Part shown: in pieces, positions 1 through 4,912 of the stretch
Position numbering within the stretch: the stretch's first letter is position 1
Layout of the letters: each line of letters opens with the position of its first letter
DNA from: Clostridia bacterium
GTDB lineage: Bacteria; Bacillota; Clostridia; HGM11327
DNA: 5,837 nt
Assembly (NCBI GenBank): GCA_017935525.1
Contig: JAGBHJ010000192.1
Span: 1 to 5,837, forward strand
Reading direction: 5' to 3'
Made by a program: the position numbers and the translations under genes
Notes under the pieces: model-generated
The model's database searches: none
Seen by the model: only the letters and a program-made list of their open reading frames with translations
Told to the model about the DNA's origin: nothing

Positions 1-2
1 AC

Positions 3-344
3 CTCAACTGGATGGACAAGAGCTCCCGCAGCTCCGTGGAAATGGCGGACAAGGCGTCCCGCCCCGCAGTTTCTTCCACCCTGACAAACCCGGAGCAGTA
101 CGACACTGTTTTTGTAGGCTTCCCCATCTGGTGGTACATCGCCCCCACCATCATCAATACGTTTCTTGAGGGCTATTCATGGCAGGGCAAGAGGATCATC
201 CTTTTTGCTACGTCCGGCGGTAGCGGCTTTGGCAAGGCTGTGGAATTCTTAAAGGACAGCTGCCCCGGCGCAACCCTTACCGAGGGCAAGCTTTTGAACC
301 ACGCCTCCGACGAGGATATCTCCGCATGGCTCAAAACACTTTGA
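3..344 (+). CDS. Flavodoxin, C-terminal part (5' end outside the window)
   Basis: The frame is open to the left edge (…LNWMDKSSRSSVEM), so the ATG at 12 is internal and the N-terminus with the phosphate-binding loop is missing. Flavodoxins are small soluble FMN proteins that shuttle electrons in the cytoplasm. The visible part carries the middle and end of the Rossmann-like fold. FVGFPIWWYIAPTIINTFLE is a strand followed by the aromatic FMN-contact region. FATSGGSGFGKAV is the third FMN-binding loop. CPGATLTEGKLLN is typical of the short clostridial flavodoxin family that continues this way to the C-terminus. The stop lies 19 bases before rlmD on the same strand, so the two are probably co-transcribed. 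The redox partner cannot be told from this fragment. Family assignment is strong; the exact physiological role is open. Confidence 0.9.
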   Translation, partial: LNWMDKSSRSSVEMADKASRPAVSSTLTNPEQYDTVFVGFPIWWYIAPTIINTFLEGYSWQGKRIILFATSGGSGFGKAVEFLKDSCPGATLTEGKLLNHASDEDISAWLKTL

Positions 345-363
345 TTATAATAAGGTAAAGATC

Positions 364-1758
364 ATGGCAAATTATAACAGAAACGGCAAAAAGCCCACAC
401 AGCCCCACGGGCGCCCAATGACCCCAAGCCACGTCACACGCACCAAAAAGCTGAATATCGACAAGCTGAACGACGACTTTGTAGGCATTGCAGACTTTAA
501 GGGGAAGCGCTTTCACGTCAAAAACGTGCTCCCGGGTGAGCGTGTAGAGGTTGAACTCCCCCACATCAAGGACAAAGAGAGGGAAAGGACATTTGTCTAT
601 ACCCCCGTCCGCATAATTGAGGCATCCCCCATGAGGGATGAGCCCCAGTGTGCTTACGCCAACACCTGCGGCAACTGCAATCTGCTCCACGTCAAATACG
701 ACGACCAGATCAAGCTGAAGCGCCGTTGGCTGGACGAAAAGCTGGGTGCGGCAGGCATCAAGTCCGATGATTTTGTAGCGTCGGAGCAATTCGGGTACAG
801 AAACAAGGTCCACCTTGCATTTACAGAGGTGGACAATAAAGTGCTGACGGGATTCTTTAACGAGGAAACAAAGAGAGTTATCCCCGTGCGCCGTTGCAAG
901 CTCCACGGCACATGGTTTGAAAAGCTCACCACCGCCCTCAACGCATGGGCAACGGATAATCACCTTTCCGCCTTTAAGCCTTGGGAGCAAACGGGACTCC
1001 TCCGCTTTGCAGTTGCAAGGCATATCGGCAGTGGCATTTCCGTAACCGTGGTGGCAAGGGAAAACATCCGTTGCATGGATAAGCTTCTGGAGCTTTTGCA
1101 AAAGTCCTTCAAGCGTGTAAGCCTGTACCTCAACATCAACAAACAGGACGACAGCCGTGTTTTCTCCCCCAAATTTATACATTACGGCGGGGATAAAAAG
1201 CTTTCGGGCACAATGCTGGGTGTGGAATACAGGCTCAGCCCCAACTCATTCTTTCAGGTAAACGAAGCGATCGCGGCAAAAATATACAGCGCAGTCCTTG
1301 ACAGCGTTGGCGACGACGTTGACACCGTTGTTGACGCATACAGCGGAATAGGTATCACCAGCCTGCTTTTTGCATCCCGCGGCAAAAATGTCATCTCCAT
1401 CGAGGTAGTGCCCCAGGCAGTTGAGGACGCAAAGGAGCTTGCCGCCATCAACAAGCTGGAAAACCGCATCCGCTTTGTGTGCGGAGATTGCAATAACATC
1501 CTCCCCAAGCTCAAAATATCCGGCAAAGCAGCATTCTTTGTTGACCCTCCCAGAAAGGGCCTTGGCAACACCGTGTGCAAAGCAATACTGAAATTCAACC
1601 CCGAAAGGATCATCTACCTGTCCTGCAACCCCGAGACCCTGGCTGAGGACTTAAAAACCCTTGTCAACGGCGGGTATAGGGTAGAAAGCGCAGTAGGATT
1701 TGATATGTTCCCGAATACGAGGCACGTTGAAACTATTGTTTGTCTCTGCAAACAATAG
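364..1758 (+). CDS. rlmD: 23S rRNA (uracil-5-)-methyltransferase, RlmD/RumA family
   Basis: The 464-residue product is a SAM-dependent methyltransferase that makes 5-methyluridine in 23S rRNA (U1939 in E. coli RlmD; Firmicute homologues can have other targets). Residues about 28-86 fit a TRAM RNA-binding domain. C96, C102 and C105 (C-x5-C-x2-C) plus C178 fit the [4Fe-4S] ligands. NSFFQVN at 294-300 and DAYSGIGI at 324-331 belong to the catalytic and SAM-binding fold. FFVDPPRKGL at 391-400 is the DPP motif, C421 in YLSCNPETLAEDL is the catalytic nucleophile, and E456 in HVET is the expected general base. The ATG at 364 follows a weak AAGG-like site and gives the normal family length. The gene follows flavodoxin by 19 bases. 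Its last 11 codons lie in the left arm, loop and right arm of a perfect hairpin (1726-1765) that contains the TAG stop, so the final residues CLCKQ may come from an inserted element. The family is certain; the exact target uridine is inferred. Confidence 0.95.
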   Translation: MANYNRNGKKPTQPHGRPMTPSHVTRTKKLNIDKLNDDFVGIADFKGKRFHVKNVLPGERVEVELPHIKDKERERTFVYTPVRIIEASPMRDEPQCAYANTCGNCNLLHVKYDDQIKLKRRWLDEKLGAAGIKSDDFVASEQFGYRNKVHLAFTEVDNKVLTGFFNEETKRVIPVRRCKLHGTWFEKLTTALNAWATDNHLSAFKPWEQTGLLRFAVARHIGSGISVTVVARENIRCMDKLLELLQKSFKRVSLYLNINKQDDSRVFSPKFIHYGGDKKLSGTMLGVEYRLSPNSFFQVNEAIAAKIYSAVLDSVGDDVDTVVDAYSGIGITSLLFASRGKNVISIEVVPQAVEDAKELAAINKLENRIRFVCGDCNNILPKLKISGKAAFFVDPPRKGLGNTVCKAILKFNPERIIYLSCNPETLAEDLKTLVNGGYRVESAVGFDMFPNTRHVETIVCLCKQ

Positions 1759-1765
1759 TTTCAAC
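1726..1765 (+). repeat. Hairpin A: perfect 17-bp stem overlapping the 3' end of rlmD
   Basis: The left arm GTTGAAACTATTGTTTG (1726-1742) is the exact reverse complement of 1749-1765, with a 6-base loop TCTCTG. The left arm encodes VETIVC of RlmD and the right arm holds the stop codon at 1756-1758. No T-run follows, so this is not a standard intrinsic terminator. It starts with GTTGAA and carries TTGTCTC 14 bases in, exactly like hairpin B at 2408. It is probably the left boundary of the accessory segment. Confidence 0.9.
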
Positions 1766-1768
1766 AAC

Positions 1769-1941
1769 TAAGTTTGCCCTTGCGGGCAAGTGAAGTTGCC
1801 TTCGGCCGTGAAGTTCACTGCGTGAGTGAAGTTTCGCCTGACGGCGAAGTTGGGCAAACTTAACTTCACTTTGCGACGAAGGCGCAAAACTTCACCATGA
1901 ACGAAGTGAGTAACTTCACTTTTGCAGAGCAAAAACTTCAC
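1769..1941 (+). repeat. Palindrome array A with inverting 8-base spacer GTGAAGTT / AACTTCAC
   Basis: GTGAAGTT occurs at 1790, 1808 and 1826, with the variant GCGAAGTT at 1844, an exact 18-base period. The word then flips to AACTTCAC at 1862, 1888, 1912 and 1934. Between the copies lie small hairpins: TTGCCC-TTGC-GGGCAA (1774-1789), GCC-TTC-GGC (1798-1806), TTCACT-GCGTG-AGTGAA (1814-1830), TTCGCC-TGAC-GGCGAA (1833-1848), TTTGCG-N7-CGCAAA (1870-1888), TTCA-CCA-TGAA (1891-1901) and TTTTGC-AGA-GCAAAA (1920-1934). An 11-bp outer inverted repeat, TAAGTTTGCCC (1769-1779) with GGGCAAACTTA (1852-1862), encloses the first half. The array ends 4 bases before the AAGGAG site of the next gene, so it is probably its 5' leader if transcribed from rlmD. 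No promoter was found in it. Confidence 0.9.
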
Positions 1942-1945
1942 TAAA

Positions 1946-1951
1946 AAGGAG
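1946..1951 (+). promoter_or_regulatory. Ribosome binding site fixing the four-helix-bundle start
   Basis: AAGGAG lies 6 bases upstream of ATG at 1958. It decides for this start over the in-frame TTG at 1922, which lies inside the last palindrome of array A and has no such site. Confidence 0.85.
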
Positions 1952-1957
1952 AGAACT

Positions 1958-2311
1958 ATGAAAGATTCAGAACTTCGTACAAGAGCGAAAGCGCTTGCTC
2001 TACATATAATCGCTGTCTGCGATGAGGTAGATACTCGTAAGGGCAGAGGTGTACTTGTCAATCAAATTGTAAGGAGTGCAACCTCTATCGGCGCGAATAT
2101 TCACGAAGCGAACTATGCTGCAAGTAAAGCGGATTTTATCAATAAATTTCATATTGCCCTTAAAGAGTGCGGTGAAACTGAATATTGGATTGAAATGCTT
2201 GTTGGCTCCAATGCAATTAGCGAGCAAACTGCCAAAGACCTTTTGCAAGAGTGTGGCGTTATTCGACGTATGCTTGTAAAATCCATCACCACCGCCAAGG
2301 AAAACGGTTAA
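1958..2311 (+). CDS. Four-helix bundle protein (S23 / 23S rRNA intervening-sequence protein family)
   Basis: The 117-residue product carries the family signature. QIVRSATSIGANIHEA at 36-51, DFINKFHIALKECGETEYWI at 59-78 and a last amphipathic helix (about 88-115) give four helices: about 3-25, 31-55, 56-84 and 88-115. There is no signal peptide or membrane segment, so it should be cytoplasmic. Known relatives are the proteins encoded in 23S rRNA intervening sequences and, more distantly, Avd of diversity-generating retroelements, a basic oligomer that works with a reverse transcriptase. For stand-alone members such as this the function is not known; nucleic-acid binding is a reasonable inference only. 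It sits between two palindrome arrays, beside an rRNA methyltransferase gene. It is visibly more AT-rich than its neighbours (for example AAA, GAA, ATT codons), which suggests transfer. The family call is strong and the role open. Confidence 0.92.
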   Translation: MKDSELRTRAKALALHIIAVCDEVDTRKGRGVLVNQIVRSATSIGANIHEANYAASKADFINKFHIALKECGETEYWIEMLVGSNAISEQTAKDLLQECGVIRRMLVKSITTAKENG

Positions 2312-2407
2312 GGATAAATGTTTCTTTTCACCTACGATTTTGAGACTTTTTGCTTTCACAACCCCCGTTTTTCGACCATTTTGGGACCTTTTGCTCTCTT
2401 GACCCAT
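2312..2407 (+). repeat. Pyrimidine-rich tail with imperfect 41-base direct repeat
   Basis: This stretch follows the four-helix-bundle stop. ATTTTGAGACTTTTTGCTTTC, split here as 2337-2347 and 2348-2357, matches 2378-2398 at 18 of 21 positions with a 41-base period. The plus strand is rich in T and C. It ends in ACCCATGTTGAA, where hairpin B starts. No promoter or terminator is evident. I suspect this is a conserved right end of the element, but that needs comparison with other genomes. Confidence 0.55.
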
Positions 2408-2449
2408 GTTGAATCCGTCGCTTGTCTCAAACGACAGATTCAACAATGA
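2318..2449 (+). CDS. Possible 43-codon small ORF ending in an RlmD-like C-terminus (THVESVACLKRQIQQ)
   Basis: ATG at 2318 follows AAGGA (2310-2314) with only a 3-base gap, so initiation would be weak. The frame is the same as that of the four-helix-bundle gene, separated by its TAA and a second TAA. The first 28 residues (MFLFTYDFETFCFHNPRFST…, read from the pyrimidine-rich tail) match nothing I recognise. The last 15, THVESVACLKRQIQQ, resemble the C-terminal HVExVxxL motif of RlmD proteins, including the genuine one upstream (RHVETIVCLCKQ). The best reading is that this is not an independent gene but a displaced or duplicated 3' end of an rlmD-type gene at the right junction of an inserted element. 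Translation is unproven. Confidence 0.3.
   Translation: MFLFTYDFETFCFHNPRFSTILGPFALLTHVESVACLKRQIQQ
2408..2444 (+). repeat. Hairpin B: 15 paired positions with two single mismatches, homologous to hairpin A
   Basis: GTTGAATC (2408-2415) pairs with GATTCAAC (2437-2444), GTCG (2417-2420) with CGAC (2432-2435) and TTG (2422-2424) with CAA (2428-2430), around a TCT loop. Mismatches are C2416/A2436 and C2421/A2431. It shares the GTTGAA start and the TTGTCTC tip at the same offset with hairpin A. The arms between differ in a compensating way, which argues that the fold itself is selected. No T-run follows. Confidence 0.85.
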
Positions 2450-2603
2450 ATTGCGCAAGCGCATGAATTGAGTGCGCGGCACTCATGAATTGGCTTCGCC
2501 ATGAATTGCGCTGCAGCGCATTAGGGTTGCAATTCAATTCATGGAGCGTAGCGAGAAATCATGATGCAATAGCATCAATTCATGACACGAAGTGTCAAAT
2601 CAT
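2446..2603 (+). repeat. Palindrome array B with inverting 8-base spacer ATGAATTG / CAATTCAT
   Basis: ATGAATTG occurs at 2446, 2463, 2485 and 2501. It then flips to CAATTCAT at 2535 and 2576, with variants GAAATCAT at 2555 and CAAATCAT at 2596. Hairpins between copies are TGCG-CAAG-CGCA (2452-2463), TGAGTGC-GCG-GCACTCA (2469-2485), TGGC-TTC-GCCA (2491-2501), the perfect 14-base palindrome TGCGCTGCAGCGCA (2507-2520), TGATGC-AATA-GCATCA (2562-2577) and TGACAC-GAA-GTGTCA (2583-2597). TGAATTGC/GCAATTCA (2502-2509, 2529-2536) is a longer-range pair. The plan (four forward, then four inverted words) is that of array A with a different word. The array lies directly upstream of the beta-helix gene. 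Confidence 0.9.
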
Positions 2604-2640
2604 TCAAAACGAGGACTTACGTTGAAAGAATCCACCCCAC

Positions 2641-2648
2641 AAGGAGAT
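2641..2648 (+). promoter_or_regulatory. Ribosome binding site fixing the beta-helix gene start
   Basis: AAGGAGAT ends 5 bases before ATG at 2654. This excludes the upstream in-frame ATG at 2582, which lies inside array B, would add 24 residues of repeat-derived sequence and has no ribosome binding site. Confidence 0.88.
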
Positions 2649-2653
2649 CAAAT

Positions 2654-3718
2654 ATGAACAACACATTCATCATCACAGATTTTGGCGCCAAGGGTGACGG
2701 CATCACCGACTGCACCGCCGCCATTCAGACAGCGCTTGACAAGGCGTCCGACTGCATGGGCTCCGTAATCGTCCCGCCGGGCAGGTATTCCGTGGGCAAG
2801 CTCCGTATGCACGGACGGGCAGTATCTCTCGTAGGCACTCCCGCATGGAGCTTCGGAAGCGACGGTGCCAGCATTTTTACGCTAAATGACGACACCGTTG
2901 ACTGTATGCTCGACATCAGCGGCGCCTTCGGCTGTACCATCAAAGGCATGTGTCTTGACGGCAACCGTTGCATGGGTAACGGTATCCACGGCATAAAGCT
3001 TTATTGGGAAAAATACAACGGCGGCAGCGAGGAGGACACCCCCACCGTGGACGAATGCAGAGTAGGCAATTTCAGCGGTGACGGCTTGCACTTTGAGCAC
3101 GTCTGGTGCTTTTCCGTAAGGCACTCAATGATCCACAGAAACAAGGGCGCCGGCCTTTATATTGACGGCTGGGACGCATTTATACTGGACAACTGGTTCT
3201 CCGCTAACCTTGGCGGCGGAATCATGGGCGGCCCGGTGGTGGCATCCATAACCTGCACGGGCAACCGCGTGGAGTGGAATCACCGCGGCGGATTTATACT
3301 CCCCAATGGCGACAGCTACAATATTACAGGCAATTTCTTTGACCGAAGCTTTGGTCCCGCGCTGGAAATAGGCGGCAACAGCACCTCCGTGCGCATGGTT
3401 ACGGTAACGGGCAATATATTCCGCAGAAGCGGCGCAAGACAGGAAAACAGCCCTCTCCTGCCACAGGAAATGAGCTGTCACATCAATATGCAAAGGTGTA
3501 CGGGTGCAGTTGTCAGCGGAAACTCTGCCCGAGTAGGTACGGATGACGGCGGCGTAGGCGTGGTTACTCCCGATTACGGCTTTATCGTGACGGATTGCAC
3601 CGAGTGCATCATCAAGGATAACGCTCTCGCTTCCGCTTCTCTGGTGGAAAACATGGTGCTCAACGGCGACAACTCCACCTGCATCATCCGCGACAATATC
3701 GGAACGATACAAAAGTAA
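2654..3718 (+). CDS. Right-handed beta-helix protein, pectate lyase 3-like
   Basis: The 354-residue product begins with TDFGAKGDGITDCTAAIQTA (8-27) and VIVPPGRYSVGKL (38-50), the classic N-terminal cap and first coils of the Pectate_lyase_3 family. This fold is shared by polysaccharide lyases, glycosidases and phage tailspikes. The rest is a parallel beta-helix with recurring turns of the type TGN/SGN/DN: CTGNRVEW (201-208), ITGNFF (224-229), VTGNIF (251-256), VSGNSA (287-292), IKDNAL (320-325) and IRDNIG (345-350). I cannot assign catalytic residues, so enzymatic activity is not shown. There is no signal peptide or transmembrane segment, which is odd for a polysaccharide-acting protein and suggests an intracellular, phage-like or otherwise released protein. 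The start at 2654 is set by AAGGAGAT. Array B lies immediately upstream and no promoter was recognised, so expression may depend on read-through. A convergent terminator follows. Confidence 0.85.
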   Translation: MNNTFIITDFGAKGDGITDCTAAIQTALDKASDCMGSVIVPPGRYSVGKLRMHGRAVSLVGTPAWSFGSDGASIFTLNDDTVDCMLDISGAFGCTIKGMCLDGNRCMGNGIHGIKLYWEKYNGGSEEDTPTVDECRVGNFSGDGLHFEHVWCFSVRHSMIHRNKGAGLYIDGWDAFILDNWFSANLGGGIMGGPVVASITCTGNRVEWNHRGGFILPNGDSYNITGNFFDRSFGPALEIGGNSTSVRMVTVTGNIFRRSGARQENSPLLPQEMSCHINMQRCTGAVVSGNSARVGTDDGGVGVVTPDYGFIVTDCTECIIKDNALASASLVENMVLNGDNSTCIIRDNIGTIQK

Positions 3719-3735
3719 AAATCCCCCCAAACAAA

Positions 3736-3766
3736 AAAGACGAAGAATACCACATTCTTCGTCTTT
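3736..3766. terminator. Bidirectional intrinsic terminator between convergent genes
   Basis: AAAGACGAAGAAT (3736-3748) pairs perfectly over 13 bp with ATTCTTCGTCTTT (3754-3766) around the loop ACCAC. On the minus strand the stem runs into six T's (complement of 3733-3738), ideal for the minus-strand gene ending at 3792. On the plus strand the T-run is short (TTTC), but the hairpin lies 17 bases after the beta-helix stop and can serve both genes. Confidence 0.92.
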
Positions 3767-3791
3767 CATTATTATATCTGTCTTTTTTCAA

Positions 3792-4889
3792 TTACATTCC
3801 CAGCTCCACACTGCCGTAGCTGTATTCTGATGCAATGTCAATAGCTCTCTGATGGGCTCTGTCAGCAATGTTGTAGCCGTTATCGTCAAGGCTCTCGTAA
3901 AAATGCACGCAGAAATGTCCGTTTACGCCGTTGCCATTGATAGCATCTGCTCCGTGGGGCATACCGCAAATGGATGCCGCCGCAGTTATGTATGACACCT
4001 GAGCGATCACAGGGCGTCTTGCCCAGGACCATGCTCCACCAAACATCATCTTAAGCTTGTCCGTATCCTCCTGGGTGCAGGGCTCTGCATCCGCGTGATT
4101 AACGCCACCCGTTCTTCTGAGGTCAACGCTTTCACCCGTTTCCACGTCTATCAGACGAAGGACCTTGCCCACCTTCCATGCGGAATCAACCGCGCTCCAC
4201 TGCAGCTTTACCGCATCCGTGCGATATTCAGGCTCATCAGCCGCCATCTTTACCGTTTCTGCAGCTTCTGCAACGCTCTCGTCAATAACAACGTCGGGGC
4301 CCTTAAAGGGTCTGAGTGATGCGGAAACAGAATTTATCTTCTTGACCAATCTCTCCGTTACAACGCCGTCTACTGCCATGCCGTAGTCAAACTGGAATGT
4401 TCTTACCGCGGAAGCAGTATTAGCATTAAACACGCCGTCGGGTCTTGTGCCGTAATAGCCCAATGTCTTCAACACCTGCTGAAGCGCCATAACGTCCTTG
4501 CCCACGCTGCGCATACGCATTATACCTGTAAAGTGGATTTCAGGGTAGCACTCGTCCAATGCGGCATCCAACGCTCTGAAGGTCCGGGCATCTGCAACGC
4601 CGTTAACGTCAAGCCCATGCTCCTTTTGGAAGTTCATCAGCGCACTGCGGGTATCCGTGCCAAAATATCCCTCAAGCTCGGGGTAATCGTAAAACTCAAG
4701 AACTCTTAAGGACCTCTGGAGCTCCTCAACCCTTTCGCCCCTGTCGCCAACTCTCAAAACCTGAGCGTCAGCAGCAGCCTTACCGGAAAAGAGGAACGAC
4801 GTTGACAACGCAACGGCGATGGCGGTCTTTATCTTTATGCTGATGCTTTGCTTGTCGTTACCGCGTTTTTTCATCACACCGTCGGACAC
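3792..4889 (-). CDS. Exported protein with two peptidoglycan-binding domains and an uncharacterised His-rich C-terminal domain
   Basis: The 365-residue product has a signal peptide: basic MKKRGNDK (6-13), hydrophobic core about 20-36 and a likely cleavage near AAADA (38-42). Two PG_binding_1 repeats follow at about 44-110 (LRVGDRGERVEELQRSL, GYFGTDTRSALMNFQKEHGL) and about 124-186 (MRSVGKDVMALQQVLKTLGY, DGVFNANTASAVRTFQFDYG). After a linker rich in A, V and E, a domain at about 243-350 contains GGVNHADAEPCTQEDTDKL (261-279), FGGAWSWARRP (283-293), MPHGA (310-314) and NGHFCVHF (323-330). H265, D267, E269, H312, H325 and H329 could form a metal or catalytic site; I recall similar tails on other clostridial wall proteins but no described function. 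It probably acts on or at the cell wall. The start is GTG 4889, six bases after AGGAC; ATG at 4874 is too far from that site. A consensus promoter lies at 4928-4956, so it is probably a single-gene unit. Confidence 0.85.
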   Translation of the reverse strand: MSDGVMKKRGNDKQSISIKIKTAIAVALSTSFLFSGKAAADAQVLRVGDRGERVEELQRSLRVLEFYDYPELEGYFGTDTRSALMNFQKEHGLDVNGVADARTFRALDAALDECYPEIHFTGIMRMRSVGKDVMALQQVLKTLGYYGTRPDGVFNANTASAVRTFQFDYGMAVDGVVTERLVKKINSVSASLRPFKGPDVVIDESVAEAAETVKMAADEPEYRTDAVKLQWSAVDSAWKVGKVLRLIDVETGESVDLRRTGGVNHADAEPCTQEDTDKLKMMFGGAWSWARRPVIAQVSYITAAASICGMPHGADAINGNGVNGHFCVHFYESLDDNGYNIADRAHQRAIDIASEYSYGSVELGM

Positions 4890-4895
4890 CGTTTT

Positions 4896-4900
4896 GTCCT
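4896..4900 (-). promoter_or_regulatory. Ribosome binding site supporting the GTG start at 4889
   Basis: On the minus strand AGGAC (4900 to 4896) is six bases before GTG at 4889. A second purine block, GGGGAGGGG, lies slightly further upstream (4910-4902). The in-frame GTG 4877 and ATG 4874 would be 18 and 21 bases away, so the GTG at 4889 is preferred. Confidence 0.65.
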
Positions 4901-4912
4901 GCCCCTCCCCTT

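Larger units (their letters stand above)
1726..2620 (+). mobile_element. Candidate small element at the rlmD 3' end: hairpin, array, four-helix-bundle gene, tail, hairpin, array
   Basis: This composite call is an inference. GTTGAA occurs at 1726, 2408 and 2621, and the 9-mer ACGTTGAAA occurs at 1724 and 2619. The first two GTTGAA copies each begin a hairpin followed by a palindrome array. Both also read as an RlmD C-terminus (HVETIVCL and THVESVACL), as expected if insertion at the HVE codons duplicated or re-created the gene end. The 3' end of rlmD/rum genes is a known integration hotspot for streptococcal phage and ICE elements, which makes this reading plausible. No recombinase or transposase is encoded here, so any movement would depend on a partner elsewhere. 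Limits are uncertain: 1726-2407 could be one unit and 2408-2620 a second one lacking a gene. Confidence 0.4.

Noticed and set aside
331..1182. Long minus-strand open frame antisense to rlmD
   Set aside because: It is a shadow of the well-supported rlmD coding frame, with no family features and no ribosome binding site.
1726..1765. Rho-independent terminator of rlmD
   Set aside because: The stem is strong but has low GC, contains coding sequence and the stop codon, and is not followed by a T-run. The same holds for hairpin B at 2408-2444.
1769..1941. CRISPR array
   Set aside because: The repeated word is only 8 bases, it inverts orientation midway, and the gaps are themselves palindromic and about 10-18 bases long. 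No cas gene is nearby.
1922..1957. TTG start 12 codons upstream for the four-helix-bundle gene
   Set aside because: It lies within the last palindrome of array A and lacks a ribosome binding site, whereas ATG 1958 has AAGGAG at correct spacing and matches family length.
1958..2311. Avd accessory gene of a diversity-generating retroelement
   Set aside because: The protein fold family is related, but there is no reverse transcriptase and no template/variable repeat pair in the window.
1726..2444. 23S rRNA intervening sequence
   Set aside because: Relatives of the four-helix-bundle protein occur in such sequences, but no rRNA is present here; the flanks are protein genes and palindrome arrays.
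2582..2653. 24-codon N-terminal extension of the beta-helix protein from ATG 2582
   Set aside because: It would translate array B sequence and has no ribosome binding site; the family's FGAKGDG cap begins right after ATG 2654.
3125..3769. Minus-strand open frame antisense to the beta-helix gene
   Set aside because: Shadow frame; it begins within the beta-helix gene and runs through the convergent terminator.
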